Of a DNA stretch of 64,000 bases, positions 11,715 through 23,100 are shown in pieces. The stretch lies in the NCBI RefSeq assembly GCF_964355755.1, contig NC_092677.1, positions 13,476,601 through 13,540,600 of the forward strand, written 5' to 3'. The DNA comes from Antedon mediterranea (lineage: Eukaryota > Echinodermata > Crinoidea > Comatulida > Antedonidae). A program made the position numbers and the translations under genes. The notes under the pieces were generated by a model. That model made no database searches and was not told the DNA's origin. It saw only the letters and a list, made by a program, of their open reading frames with translations. Each line of letters starts with the position of its first letter. Positions within the stretch are counted from its first letter, which is position 1.

Positions 11715-12255
11715 CAATTTCGTGGAAACTACTGTAGCTAAACACGGATTTAATTAGGCCACAATACATTGTTCTATGTAAAGCACCGCACACTCTTTGA
11801 TTAGATGCAAGCCTACCGTGTTTTGAATTAATTCTGTGACCACCTCAACCTTATATCATTAATATTATTATTATGTTCATTCATGCATTTCGCTATATGG
11901 GTTGTTTTATTTATTATCTTGTCAACACTAATTAAACGTGTTCAAAAGCTTTGGTGCTTTTTTTTTTGACAAATGCAATGCTAAAGATACAAATAAAAGC
12001 ATTCCCTTTATCAATTTTAGGCCCGATACCCACACTCTTATTTAAAAATAAGTGGATCCTCATCAAATAGCTATAACTATTTATGTTCTACGGTATTTCG
12101 TGGAAACTAGCTAAACACGGATTTAATTAAGCCACAATACATTGTTTTATGTAAAGCCCCGCCCACTCTTTGATTAGATGCAAACCTACCGTGTTTTGAA
12201 TTAATCCTTAACCATCTCACCTTATATCATATTATTATTATGTTCATTCATGCAT
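11715..12255 (+). repeat. direct duplication of about 165 bases
   Basis: Both copies carry TTCGTGGAAACTA, CTAAACACGGATTTAATTA, CCACAATACATTGTT, CACTCTTTGATTAGATGCAA and TGTTCATTCATGCATTT in the same order with few differences. The copies are about 370 bases apart, separated by unrelated sequence. Confidence 0.75.
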
Positions 12256-13795
12256 TTATAGCTTTGACTCTTGTTATACGGTATTGTACTGTGATATTGT
12301 GATATCTTGTATATTTTGTAAGATTATTTTAATCCAGACCTTTTTATTTGAATTGCCCTGTGTGGGATGATTAAAGAATTTTGAATTGGATAAAATTGAA
12401 TTGAAATAACATATATTTTTAAGAAGAAAGAAGTATATAATTTTTTACATTTTGAGAATAAAAGGCCAAAAGCAGACATATGCATGATGGCAATACAACA
12501 GAATAGTCTATTAACTTTATACCTCTAAAATGGAACAAATGGATTTGAAAAAAATGACGTCCACCATGATTTTTCATTAAACTCGAGCATTTTCATATAG
12601 GTCATAAATTTTAACCCAAATCTAGGCCTACCAATTGCGCAGCCCTGTTGGAATACAGACTATATTTTCAATTTATGAAATCGGTAGATTGCCTGGATAT
12701 ATAATGTTAATGTTAATAAATTAACTGCAACATTTACTGCAATGACGTCATGATGACGTTTAAAACAATATGGATATTACACAACGTATGATATCCGGGA
12801 TTCGACTCATCACACCACCATTGATGTTTAAAAATATAATTTGGAATTTCCTCACTATTCGAACAACTTAAAATAGATACTGTAGATGCATATCAAAGGT
12901 AGATGAAGACACACCGTTTTGACAGTAAGACCTGTTAGATTTGTTTGTTTTTCTTCAGGTAAATTAATATATTTTATTTCTTAAGATAATATACAGTATT
13001 ATTAATTATATATATCCAACAAGTTATGTTCGATTTCTGAGGGTTTGGAAATTCAGTGTTCATAAAACCATTATCGAATTGTAGGCCTATTTACTTGGAT
13101 CGTATCCTTAGTGTGAGTCACCACAGCAGCAGCTAGGGTGATTGAGGTGTTGTGACGAAGAAAGAACGATAGGCCTACAATGCAAAGATGATGAAAAGAA
13201 CGTTAAGAAAAAGATCTGACCTAATCTAAGTACTGTCCGCGACTCTATAGTTCACTATGTCGGTCGGTCTGTCGGTCTGTCTGTCGGTTCGGTAAAATAA
13301 ATATTATGTGACAATAAAATGACACATTCAAAAACAAATTTGAAATAAAAAAAATTTTTCTGAGGGACAATAATATATCTTTAGAACTGTTACGTCAATA
13401 AGTGAGCAGCGTTTTTTATAAGAAATATTTCTTGTCTAGTACGTCAGGCACAGTTTGTATTATTATAATCGTCTATCATTTTTGGATTTATAATAACAGT
13501 CTCTTAACACTGTGGCCTATTAACCGTGTTTATCATTGGCCTATAGTGTTTGTACTATTTGAGGTATTTTTCCTTGTAGTTGTATTGTCTTAATTATGCC
13601 AAGCAATATGAATTTCCATTTTAAGTGGACCAATAAAATTCCTTGAATTGTGAATAAGATCATCCCTTAATTGCATAATAATCATGGATGTTCATATTGA
13701 ATTTGAAGATGATTGTGTATGATCGGTACATACTCATATTCAAAATAGATGTTCAATTCTATATATTATTATAAAAGTACATTGTGTTAATACCA

Positions 13796-14280
13796 TATTT
13801 ATTCGGATAAACGCTCCGGGAGTTATTGTTCAGGTTTTTTTTCGGGGGACGTTTATTCGTATCGAGGTATGCGTTTATTCGGGGGAGGCATTTATTTTTT
13901 TAGGTGTAATATAATAACATGTATAATCAAATAATACCCCATAGATTTGAAAAAAGTACAACACAATCCATATGTGAAGTGATAAATTACAGTAAAAATT
14001 TTATCAAAATGTTTGATAAATCTTAGGTCATGTCAATCAATGAATTCTACTACAACTAGAAATATGTTGCAATACAATATTGTGTAAATAATATGCATGT
14101 GGCGGGGCGTTTATTGGAGGAAATAAATAAAGGCCCCAGGGCGTTTATTGGAGGAAATAAATAAAGGCCCCGGGGCGTTTATTCGAGAGGGAGGCGTTTA
14201 TTCAAACTGATACTCTATGGGGGAGTTTATTCAAAGCGGGGTTTATTCAAAGCGGGGTTTTTATTCGAGTAAATACGCTA
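13796..14280. mobile_element. inverted-repeat element of GCGTTTATTCG type
   Basis: The left end reads CATATTTATTCGGATAAACG and the right end TTATTCGAGTAAATACGC, roughly inverted copies. The interior repeats GGCGTTTATTGGAGG and AAATAAATAAAGGCCCC. It ends about 13 bases before the CAG acceptor of the four-DED gene. Confidence 0.5.
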
Positions 14281-14306
14281 CTTTATTTTACAGGGTCCGA
14301 GTCGTA

Positions 14307-16280
14307 ATGGCAGAAAAGTTTCAAAAATTGTTGGCAGACATCAGTGAAGACTATCTTGGTGAGAGGTACCTATGGCTAAGATTGCTTCTGCACGATCACG
14401 TACCGATTGAATGCCTTGACAAGAGTACAACAGGCCTGGAGCTATTCAATGAACTTGGTGATAGTGACTATATTTCAACCAATGATGTGGCTCTTTTGTG
14501 GGACGTGGCTGAGGTTACCTCACAGAAGGCTGTTAAACGTCGTATCAGTGAATACAAAACGTCTGTCCAATGTAGTGACACAGATGGTACAAGATTGACA
14601 GCATATCGGAAAGCTCTATTTAAAACGCTCAGGAATGTTGGAGCCAAAGACTTAACCCAAGTCATTGGCTACTACAACATTAGGGCCCTGGGCTTGAACA
14701 AATGGGATACTGTATTCTATCTCGAGAAGGAAGGCCGTTTGGATAATTCCCAAGAAAAGTGTACAATATTTGCGAACCTTATTAATCAGATGGCAAAAAA
14801 TATGTTACTAGGTAGGGCCTATTTCACATTGACATTTTCACAAGTTTTATATAATCTTTAATGTTGTTATAATATAGTATTTTATATCTAATGGTCCCAC
14901 TCGACAGCGATTTTAATTCACTTTTGGGGTCCTCTTTCTATTGTTCGTTCTGATATTCGTTAATAATGTTCGTTTATTTCATTATTATTACCACTATTAA
15001 TTATAACTATAAATCGTTTACATGCTTTGTTTTCTAGGCCTACTTCTAAAAGAATTGAATCAATAATTCAGTGACATTTTGGACTATAAACTTTATTTAA
15101 GTTTCTTTTGTCTTTTTGGCTAGCTTCTCTATCTGCAGATGATGATCAAACAACGCCATTGAACCAAGCAACGCGATGTGTTCCTGTGAATTCATCCAAC
15201 GAAGTATCAACACCAATGCCTCAACAACCACCTGTTGCTGCCACCAGCACAGGAGTAGCTGCACATTCAACACCAGGAACGTCAGAAGCACAAAGTAAGA
15301 ATCTGACCACTGAAATCTAACGAAGCCTAATATTGCATACTAAAGATTGTTTAGTGATAATTTAGAGATCTAAATATTCAGATAGGCTCATAAAAAGTTT
15401 AGGCCTACAAAATGTCCACACACACACAGGTTTTCATTTCCAAAGCAATCACCCAAAATTATACGTAAATTGCTAATACAATACTCTTCAAAGTATAAAA
15501 CGACGAATATCAGCAATATGCAATCGAAAAATGTATTTACACACCGCTAGACTTGTTACATGAAGTTGTGCACCTTTTATGACCACGTAATCAACACCCG
15601 AGTACACATCATTCTAATTCATATGCCCGTTTATACATTACGTCATTAATTAGTATTAATCAAGCATAATGTATTGTTACTAGTGCCATCACTGTAATTA
15701 AATAGTAATTATGAAAGCGAACTTTAATTTTAATTACTTTTGTTTTTCAGAAATGTCTGAGAATGACTTCCAATTGCTGAAAACTATTGTTTCAAAATAT
15801 TACGACTCCCATGGTTGCTTGGTTATGCTGAAGGTGTTGTTTGCTGATCATGTGAGAAATAAAGCCAAACTAAGCACCATAACTTCTACAATGGATTTGT
15901 TAAATGAGTTAGTTGCATCAGGTGACGTCAGTCATGATGACATCACTATGTTGTATAATACTATCAAATTAACTGGACATTTCGGTTTACAGAATGACAT
16001 AAGAAAACAGTTCAAAACATTTCCCAATGTTAGACAAATACAAATTACCGAATTTACAGAATACAGACAGAAAATAATGCAATTTGGAATGGGAATGAGT
16101 GAAGAGGAAAGAAAGACGATTAATGGATATTATAACAATCCAGTCAAGGACTATACAAACGATAATTGGAATATGATATACGACTTCGAATGCAGAAAGA
16201 TCATTAAAGAAAGAAAAATACAAGAATTTGTCGATATTTTGAAGAAATTAAATCTTACTTGTGCTGCAGAATTGGAATAA
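14307..16280 (+). CDS. four-DED protein: two tandem-DED cassettes with a linker
   Basis: Exons 14307-14811, 15124-15294 and 15751-16280, joined in phase 1, give 401 residues. Cassette 1 has a DED at about 5-75 (LRLLLHD, LELFNEL) and a second half at about 92-166 (WDTVFYLE). A Thr/Pro/Ser-rich linker covers 169-226. Cassette 2 has a DED at about 228-305 (MLKVLFAD, MDLLNEL) and a second half at 322-401 (YRQKIMQFG, WNMIYDFE). Cassette 1 resembles the N-terminal cassette of the DED-DD gene; cassette 2 is nearly the same as the C-terminal cassette of the ENTH-DED gene. No caspase domain is present. I chose the ATG at 14307 because a pyrimidine tract and CAG end at 14293; a longer upstream frame lies in repeat sequence. 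Poly-A signals are at about 16304-16320. A scaffold or decoy role like that of FLIP is inference. Confidence 0.8.
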
Positions 16281-17767
16281 TGCTTTAACGGCATACGCCT
16301 GATCAATAATAAAACAATAAATGCTGTCTTTCTAGTCTTAACCTGATTTCTTTTACTGGAAATTTTATTTTATAATAAGCCATCTTTTATATTAATATTA
16401 TATCAACAAATATTTTTAAAATCTATTGGTACAGTTTATATCTGATGACATTTGACCTCTGATCATATAGGCCGAATTAACCTAGGGCCTACGATTGCAT
16501 AATGATCGTACTGGTGACAGTTATTGCCACTGATTATTATTATATAAAACTCATACACACAGCTATTTGCCATGTTGTATTGTGGATGGCCGCAGTATAG
16601 AGATGATAAGATATTGAACTCATGGTTATGATGAACAGTTTACACAGTATTTTATTCTATTTTTTAAACGAACATTTTGTGGTTAATTATAAATCACATT
16701 ATTCAAATTTTAATTATCATACAATGATTATTTTCTCCCTACAATTTTAATAAGTAGTTTAATAGTAGGCCTATCTGTTAGCTGCCATAATACTTTCTTT
16801 TTCAATCTTTCATTGTGTTTTTTAAAAATTTTAAACTTTTTAAATAACTTTTATTGCCTTTTAACTTTGTAATTTGAGATAGATATTTTCAATCTTTGGT
16901 TGCCTCCTGTTTTATATATTTTGATGTTTTTATTTTTCTGTAATAAATACCTTCGTGTTATCAAAGCATGCCTTGTTAAAAGTATACATTGCACATTTGA
17001 GGTACGAGTAGTATAGGACTTGTTTATATCACATATCACGACAACCCCCTCTATCACGCTGCCCTTCTCTGAAGCTTTGAGTTATAGGTAGATGTATTAT
17101 TAGTATACAATTATACTGTACAACAATACACATCTGGTTTATTCGTAACATCATTTTTGTTCTCAAAAGTGTACGCATTTAGTATTAATTAAACCGCGCG
17201 GTATACTTTTACTTTACATTATACATTCGATATTTGTACTTATTCTAATACTATAGCGAGTTAAGTATATGAGGATTTATGACTGAGGTTTTCCTAATAA
17301 CAGGTGAAACGAACATTTTAAGAACAAAAATCAGCAGCACAGCGGAAGTAACCACACGAGTCGATATATTATAGGTAAACTATTATATATCATTTCCTAG
17401 AAACGAATATATTTTAATAATTGATCGTTTTTCAACGGACGGAAGTAAAAAAAAGCACCCCATGTGGATTATAACTGTGCAACCGAGAGCTCATTGAACC
17501 AGGTAAGACGATACTAATTGACAACACATAGTAGGCCTCGTTCAGATGAGGATGTATACATTTGTTAACGTATACTACCGTATTGTGTTAATCATCTATT
17601 AGTCCTATGCAGGGAACGGAACCAGTTTAATACCGTAATAAAATACAGTAATGTTAGAGTAACTTGATCGTCTTTCCTCAAGGTATACGAATACAGTACT
17701 ATACAGCAGAGAGTGTCGTACTGGCTTTGATATTGGTCAAGGTAATAAAAACACATCGGAATTCAAC
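16281..17767. other. intergenic spacer upstream of the P450 gene
   Basis: AT-rich sequence. After the poly-A signals of the upstream gene I see nothing I can name. The last 500 bases should hold the P450 promoter and leader, but no clear TATA box or initiator stands out. Confidence 0.45.
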
Positions 17768-20109
17768 ATGGCAACGCGTCGGGCATTCCTTACTCGGCGA
17801 AAAATACACTCGGTTATTTACTGCTGTAATTCGACAAATGTTTTAGTTGAACAAGGTAGAGTGAACGGGAAATTAAATGTCGATACTAATGTACAAAGTT
17901 ATGAACAGATTCCGGGTCCAAAAGGCTGGCCTTTCCTAGGAACTCTTCCATACTATTTGCTGAACGGAGGCCTTGGCAACATATTTATGAACCAGGTGAG
18001 TTTTCGTATTTTGGATATACTAGCCCACTGATACACCCATCTTACACTATATATATATAGTAGTAAGATCATAGGGAATCTATCAAAAACTAATGAAAGT
18101 GATTACAACTAACGCTTAGGGAAATTTGTGCTACAAAATTGAAATGATTGCCAAAATAATAAAATAAAATAAAAACCAATATTCTAATTAAATAACTAAC
18201 GACAATCAAACCTTTTATTGTCGGATGCATATCGCACTATTAAAAATTGCTTAATAAAGCGTGGTTCCCACTAGCGACGCAACGCAAGGACGTAACGCAA
18301 CGCAAGTGAATTGACCAATCACAAGCGATGGCTTATTCGCTTGTGATTGCTAACTGTCTATAACTTCGCTTGTCATTGGTTGGTTAAAACGCTTGCGTTG
18401 CATTTACGTCCTTGTGTTACGTTCTAGTGGGAACCAAGCTTAAGAAAAATTAATTATATTAATTCTTAAGATAATAATGAATGATCGCGTTGTACAGGTA
18501 TGGCGGATGTGCTATAGGCTCACCCCCCCCCCCCCCCTCCACAATTATCTCCTTACGAGATGAAACAGGTGGCCAAACGCCTGTGTTTTTTTATCTTTAC
18601 TAGATACTAGTCTACGATATACCTATATACTACACGGAGAAATAAAAAAGATGGAATCGTATCTTATCTAGTGATATTAGGTGGATTTAATTCCAAAGGT
18701 TTCCAATAATTATTAGAATAAAAAAAATGAAAGGACGTTTTGAAGTGTAGGCCCTATTCATTTTTATTATAGATAGATTTAACTCGGAAATATGGGCCGA
18801 TCTGGAAGGAGAATATCGGCACACTGCGCATTGTGAACCTAGCCGACCCAGAATTGATCGAAGCTATGTACAGGAACGAGAACAAGTACCCTAAAAGAAT
18901 TGACATGAAGCCTTGGAAAGAATACAGGGAATACAGGAATAAGGAAAACGCTCTTATTACATTGTAAGATTTGGGTCGATTTTTTAATCTTTGTCACCTA
19001 CTGTTACGGGCTTCGCATGAGTCCGAGCGGTTTACTTATGTAGTCATATAGGAGAAACGTCCGAGCGGCTTAATATTTAAAGTTATCAGACAAAGATGAA
19101 CATCAAAAATGCATTAAAGTTAAAATAAGTATATTTCTTTAATGAACAGGCCCTCTTGCTGACCTGTGTCTGTTCACCTTCATACCAAAACTAAAACTAA
19201 ACTTAAAACATATCATCTTAACTATTTAAAAACCCCACTCTGACTTCTGATTGGCCAACAATATTCCAAGTAGTTTGATAAGTTAGCCTTTTTCAAAAAT
19301 TGAGACAAAATTACCGTTAACTTTGTCTGGGGCTTTTTTCTAGGCCACATGGTACCATATGATATGTGTAACTGTAAGAGGAGTAACTAAAGGTTACTGG
19401 ATAATAACCTCTTTAGCATGAGTTATTATCACACCCCCCTACTGAATAAAAGAGTGTGTCACTCTTCTAAAAATAGTATGTCCTTAACTACAGTACTTAA
19501 TAACTAAACCAATATAATATGAGAATATAAAACTGAAATGTTCAAAGTAGTTTCAAATGTTTAGCTTGCAGTATTAAAATTAAAAATGCATTGTTTATAA
19601 TTTTTACTGCTACATCATCAAAAATGTAAAGTTCATTGTTCAAGTTATTGTTCATCAATGGTATGGTGTCCACTGTGTTAAATTTAACTTCAAAATCATA
19701 AAGTGTTCTGCAGTTCTGCAAAAATCACGCTGTCAAAAGTAAAATATCAATCAAATTAATTACATAAAAGTTTTTCTTCAATGCTCCTCATTTCACTGTT
19801 GCACTGCTGTCAATCATAAATGTAAGAGTTCATAAACAGGTCACAGTGTTCAAAGTTTGTATAAAAGAAGATGATGGGGTTAATGGTCACATTCATAAAA
19901 TTCTATGGCAACAGTTCGAGATGCACTTTATGCTTAATTCTACATCTTAAATAATATAATATCATAATAAAGCTGTACTACAATACAGTAAAGTGTCTAA
20001 TACCAAGTGTAAGTTGGTAGTACATATAACCTTCAATATTGTGAAGTGCTCTGGCCAATTGTTAGTTGGTGATGCTAAATATAATCTTTACTGACAATAC
20101 AGATATTAT

Positions 20110-20154
<45 letters not shown>

Positions 20155-23100
20155 ATTTTACACAATTTTTATAATGGTCACAATATATATAGATTCTTTG
20201 TGAGAATCATTTCGTTTGTATCTTAATACTTAATTTTACTATATAAAGTGGGATTATTTGTGATAATCCTTATAACATACACATTTTGGTCTGATGAAGC
20301 TTGTGTACTCACTTAACTATAAATTAAAATAATGCGATGTACCGTATGTTCCCTGAATTACTAACATCGACGTGACAAACTGTCAGCATTGGTGTTTGTT
20401 ATACCTTTGCGATATTGTATATCAAAAGTAAATTGTTGTAGAGTCATTGACCATCTCATTAGTCTATTATTTGAATGGCGGGTATTGTCAAGCCATTTCA
20501 ACGCCTTGTGGTCAGTTATAACTGTAAATTTGTGCCCTTGTAAGTAATATCGTAACTTGTTAATTGACCATACTATAGCTAAACATTCTTGTTCAGCAAC
20601 TGAATAATTTAACTCATTGGGCAACATCCTTCTACTAAGGTAAACAATAGGATGTTCATTACAATCAGTATCTAACTGGCTTAAAACAGCTCCAATTCCT
20701 GTTTTCGATGCATCAGTTTGTAGTAAAAATGGTTTATCAAAGCTTGGTGCTCTTAAAATGGGGTGGGCAATAAGCTGAGATTTTAAATCTGTGAATGCTT
20801 TATCACACTCAGGCGTCCAATTTACTCTCTTAGGTTCGGCTTTTTTAGTCAAGTTTATCAAGGGTCTTGCTATGTCATCATAGTGTAGAATAAACTTCCT
20901 ATAATACCCTGTCAATCCCAAAAATGACCTGACATTTTTCTTAGTTTGAGGGGTAGGGAATTTCTCTACCGACTCTATCTTATCTAACATAGGCTTTATT
21001 TGGCCATCCCCTATGGTATGTCCAAGGTAGTTTACAGTGCTGTTAGCAAATTTCGATTTAGATGGCTTAATAGTAAGACCAGCTTCTGAAATTTTACTTA
21101 ATACAATATCTAAATGATTTAAATGATCTTGCCACGTATTAGAGAAAATCGGTTCGCAATATCGTCAATATATTGTCTGCAAAATGCGGAACATCCCATC
21201 AACACAGTATCAACTAGCTTTTGAAATGTCGCACTAGAATTCATCATACCGAACGGCATGACCCTATATGCAAACTGCCCAAAAGGTGTCACAAATGCTG
21301 ATTTTGCTTTTGCTTGCGGATCTAGAGGTACCTGATAAAATCCCTTAGTCAAATCTAGGGTTGAGATATATTTAGCTTTAGCTACTTCATCAAGTATCTG
21401 ATCTATCCTAGGAATAGGATAAGGATCAAATTCAGTTATCTTGTTCAATGCACGGTAATCAGTGCACACGCGAATATCACCGTTAGGTTTTGGTACAACG
21501 ACAATAGGAGATGCATATGCACTAGTTGACCTCTCAATGACCCCTAGACTCAACATACTGTCCACCTCTTCTTTGACTTTTGTCATCATTGAATGTGGTG
21601 TCCTGTAAGCACGTTGTCTGATTGGTGTTTCATGAGTAGTTTTTACTGTATGTGTAAGTACATTAGTTTTTCCAGGCACATCAGAAAATGCCTTAGTATG
21701 TTTCTTAAGTGTATTGGTTAGTTCCCGTTTTTGTTTTGTAGAAATGGAGTCTGCAATTTTTACATCTTTCCATGTTTGTGTTTGTTTATAGGATGGACCT
21801 ATACTGTCATCAAGAAATTGTGTTTCGAGATCATAATCAACAGGCTGAACAAGTGATTCATTGCCTATTTCTTGAATTACCCCAGTTACACAGTAACATT
21901 GAGATATTTGCCGAGCGTCTTCTTGTGTGTACCATTTTTTGATTAAGTTAGCATGTATAATTCTATGAGATTTACGTTTATCAGGCATATGTATTTCATA
22001 ATCCACCTCACCAACCTTTTTAGTGATTTTATATGGACCTTGCCATTTCGAATCCAACTTTCCCGCGCCTTCTGGGAGGAAAATTAAGACCTCTTCACCG
22101 ACTTTATAGTGTATATCTTTTGCAGTTCTGTCGTAATAAGATTTCATTTTCTGTTGCTTTTTCTGTTTAGTGTGATTTGCACTAGCCATCCATTTAGTTA
22201 AGTTGTGAGCTATCCCTAACAAGTGTGAAGGTATGTCTGTTTGAGTGTTCTCGCCAAGGAATCCTTGCTTAATTAAGCTTAAGGGACCCCTTATTTGTCT
22301 ACCATATAGTAAGTGAAATGGTGAATATCCTGTGAATTCACACGGTACTTCTCTATAAGAGAATAACAGCAATGGAATATACCTATCCCAGTTTTCTCGT
22401 TGGACATGAGACAGCGAATTTATCATAAGTTTCAGTGTACCTATAAAACGCTCCGTAAGTCCGTTAGTCTGTTGGTGATAAGGCGTAGTAGGAATTTTCT
22501 CAATTCCCAATTTTTTGCATAGTTCTACGATAATTTGAGACATGAAGTTGGTACCTTGGTCATGAATAATTTGACTAGGTAAACCCACTCTCGAAAATAC
22601 AGTGATTAAACTCTGTGCTACAGTTACCGCGGTTTGATCGGGTATTGCAATGGCTTCTGGATATCTAGTTGCATAGTCGCACAATACTAAAAGATATCTA
22701 TTTCCATCCTCTGTAACACAAAATGGACCTGCAATATCTATTCCAATTCTTTTAAACGGAATATCAATGATTGGTAATGGTCGCAATAGTTGTTTTTGTT
22801 TCTTTGTTTTTGTCAAATACTGACATTGAGGACATGTTTTACAATGTTCTCTAACTTGATGGTTTATTCCAGGCCAATAAAAATGTTGGGTTATCCTATC
22901 CTGTGTCTTTTGGACACCTAGATGTCCAGTTTTGTCATGAGCTATATTTATAATGTGTTCTCTGTACTCCTGTGGTACAACTATTTGGTCATCGATTTGT
23001 TTGCGGAAACGTGTCTGTGGTTGGCATTTTCTCATTATAATTCCATTTTCTTTATAAAAACAGACATCTTGATCTTTTGTGCATGATTTATCTTTTACCT

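Larger units (their letters stand above)
11554..14293. other. intergenic spacer between ENTH-DED and four-DED genes
   Basis: No convincing exon. It contains the 3' end of the upstream gene (AATAAA near 11991), a direct duplication of about 165 bases (11715-11885 and 12085-12255), a (GTCG/GTCT)n run at about 13258-13290, and an inverted-repeat element at 13796-14280 that reaches almost to the splice acceptor of the next gene. Confidence 0.5.

Noticed and set aside
14217-14306. Upstream extension of the four-DED first exon
   Set aside because: The sequence is the end of an inverted-repeat element and is followed by a splice acceptor before the ATG at 14307.
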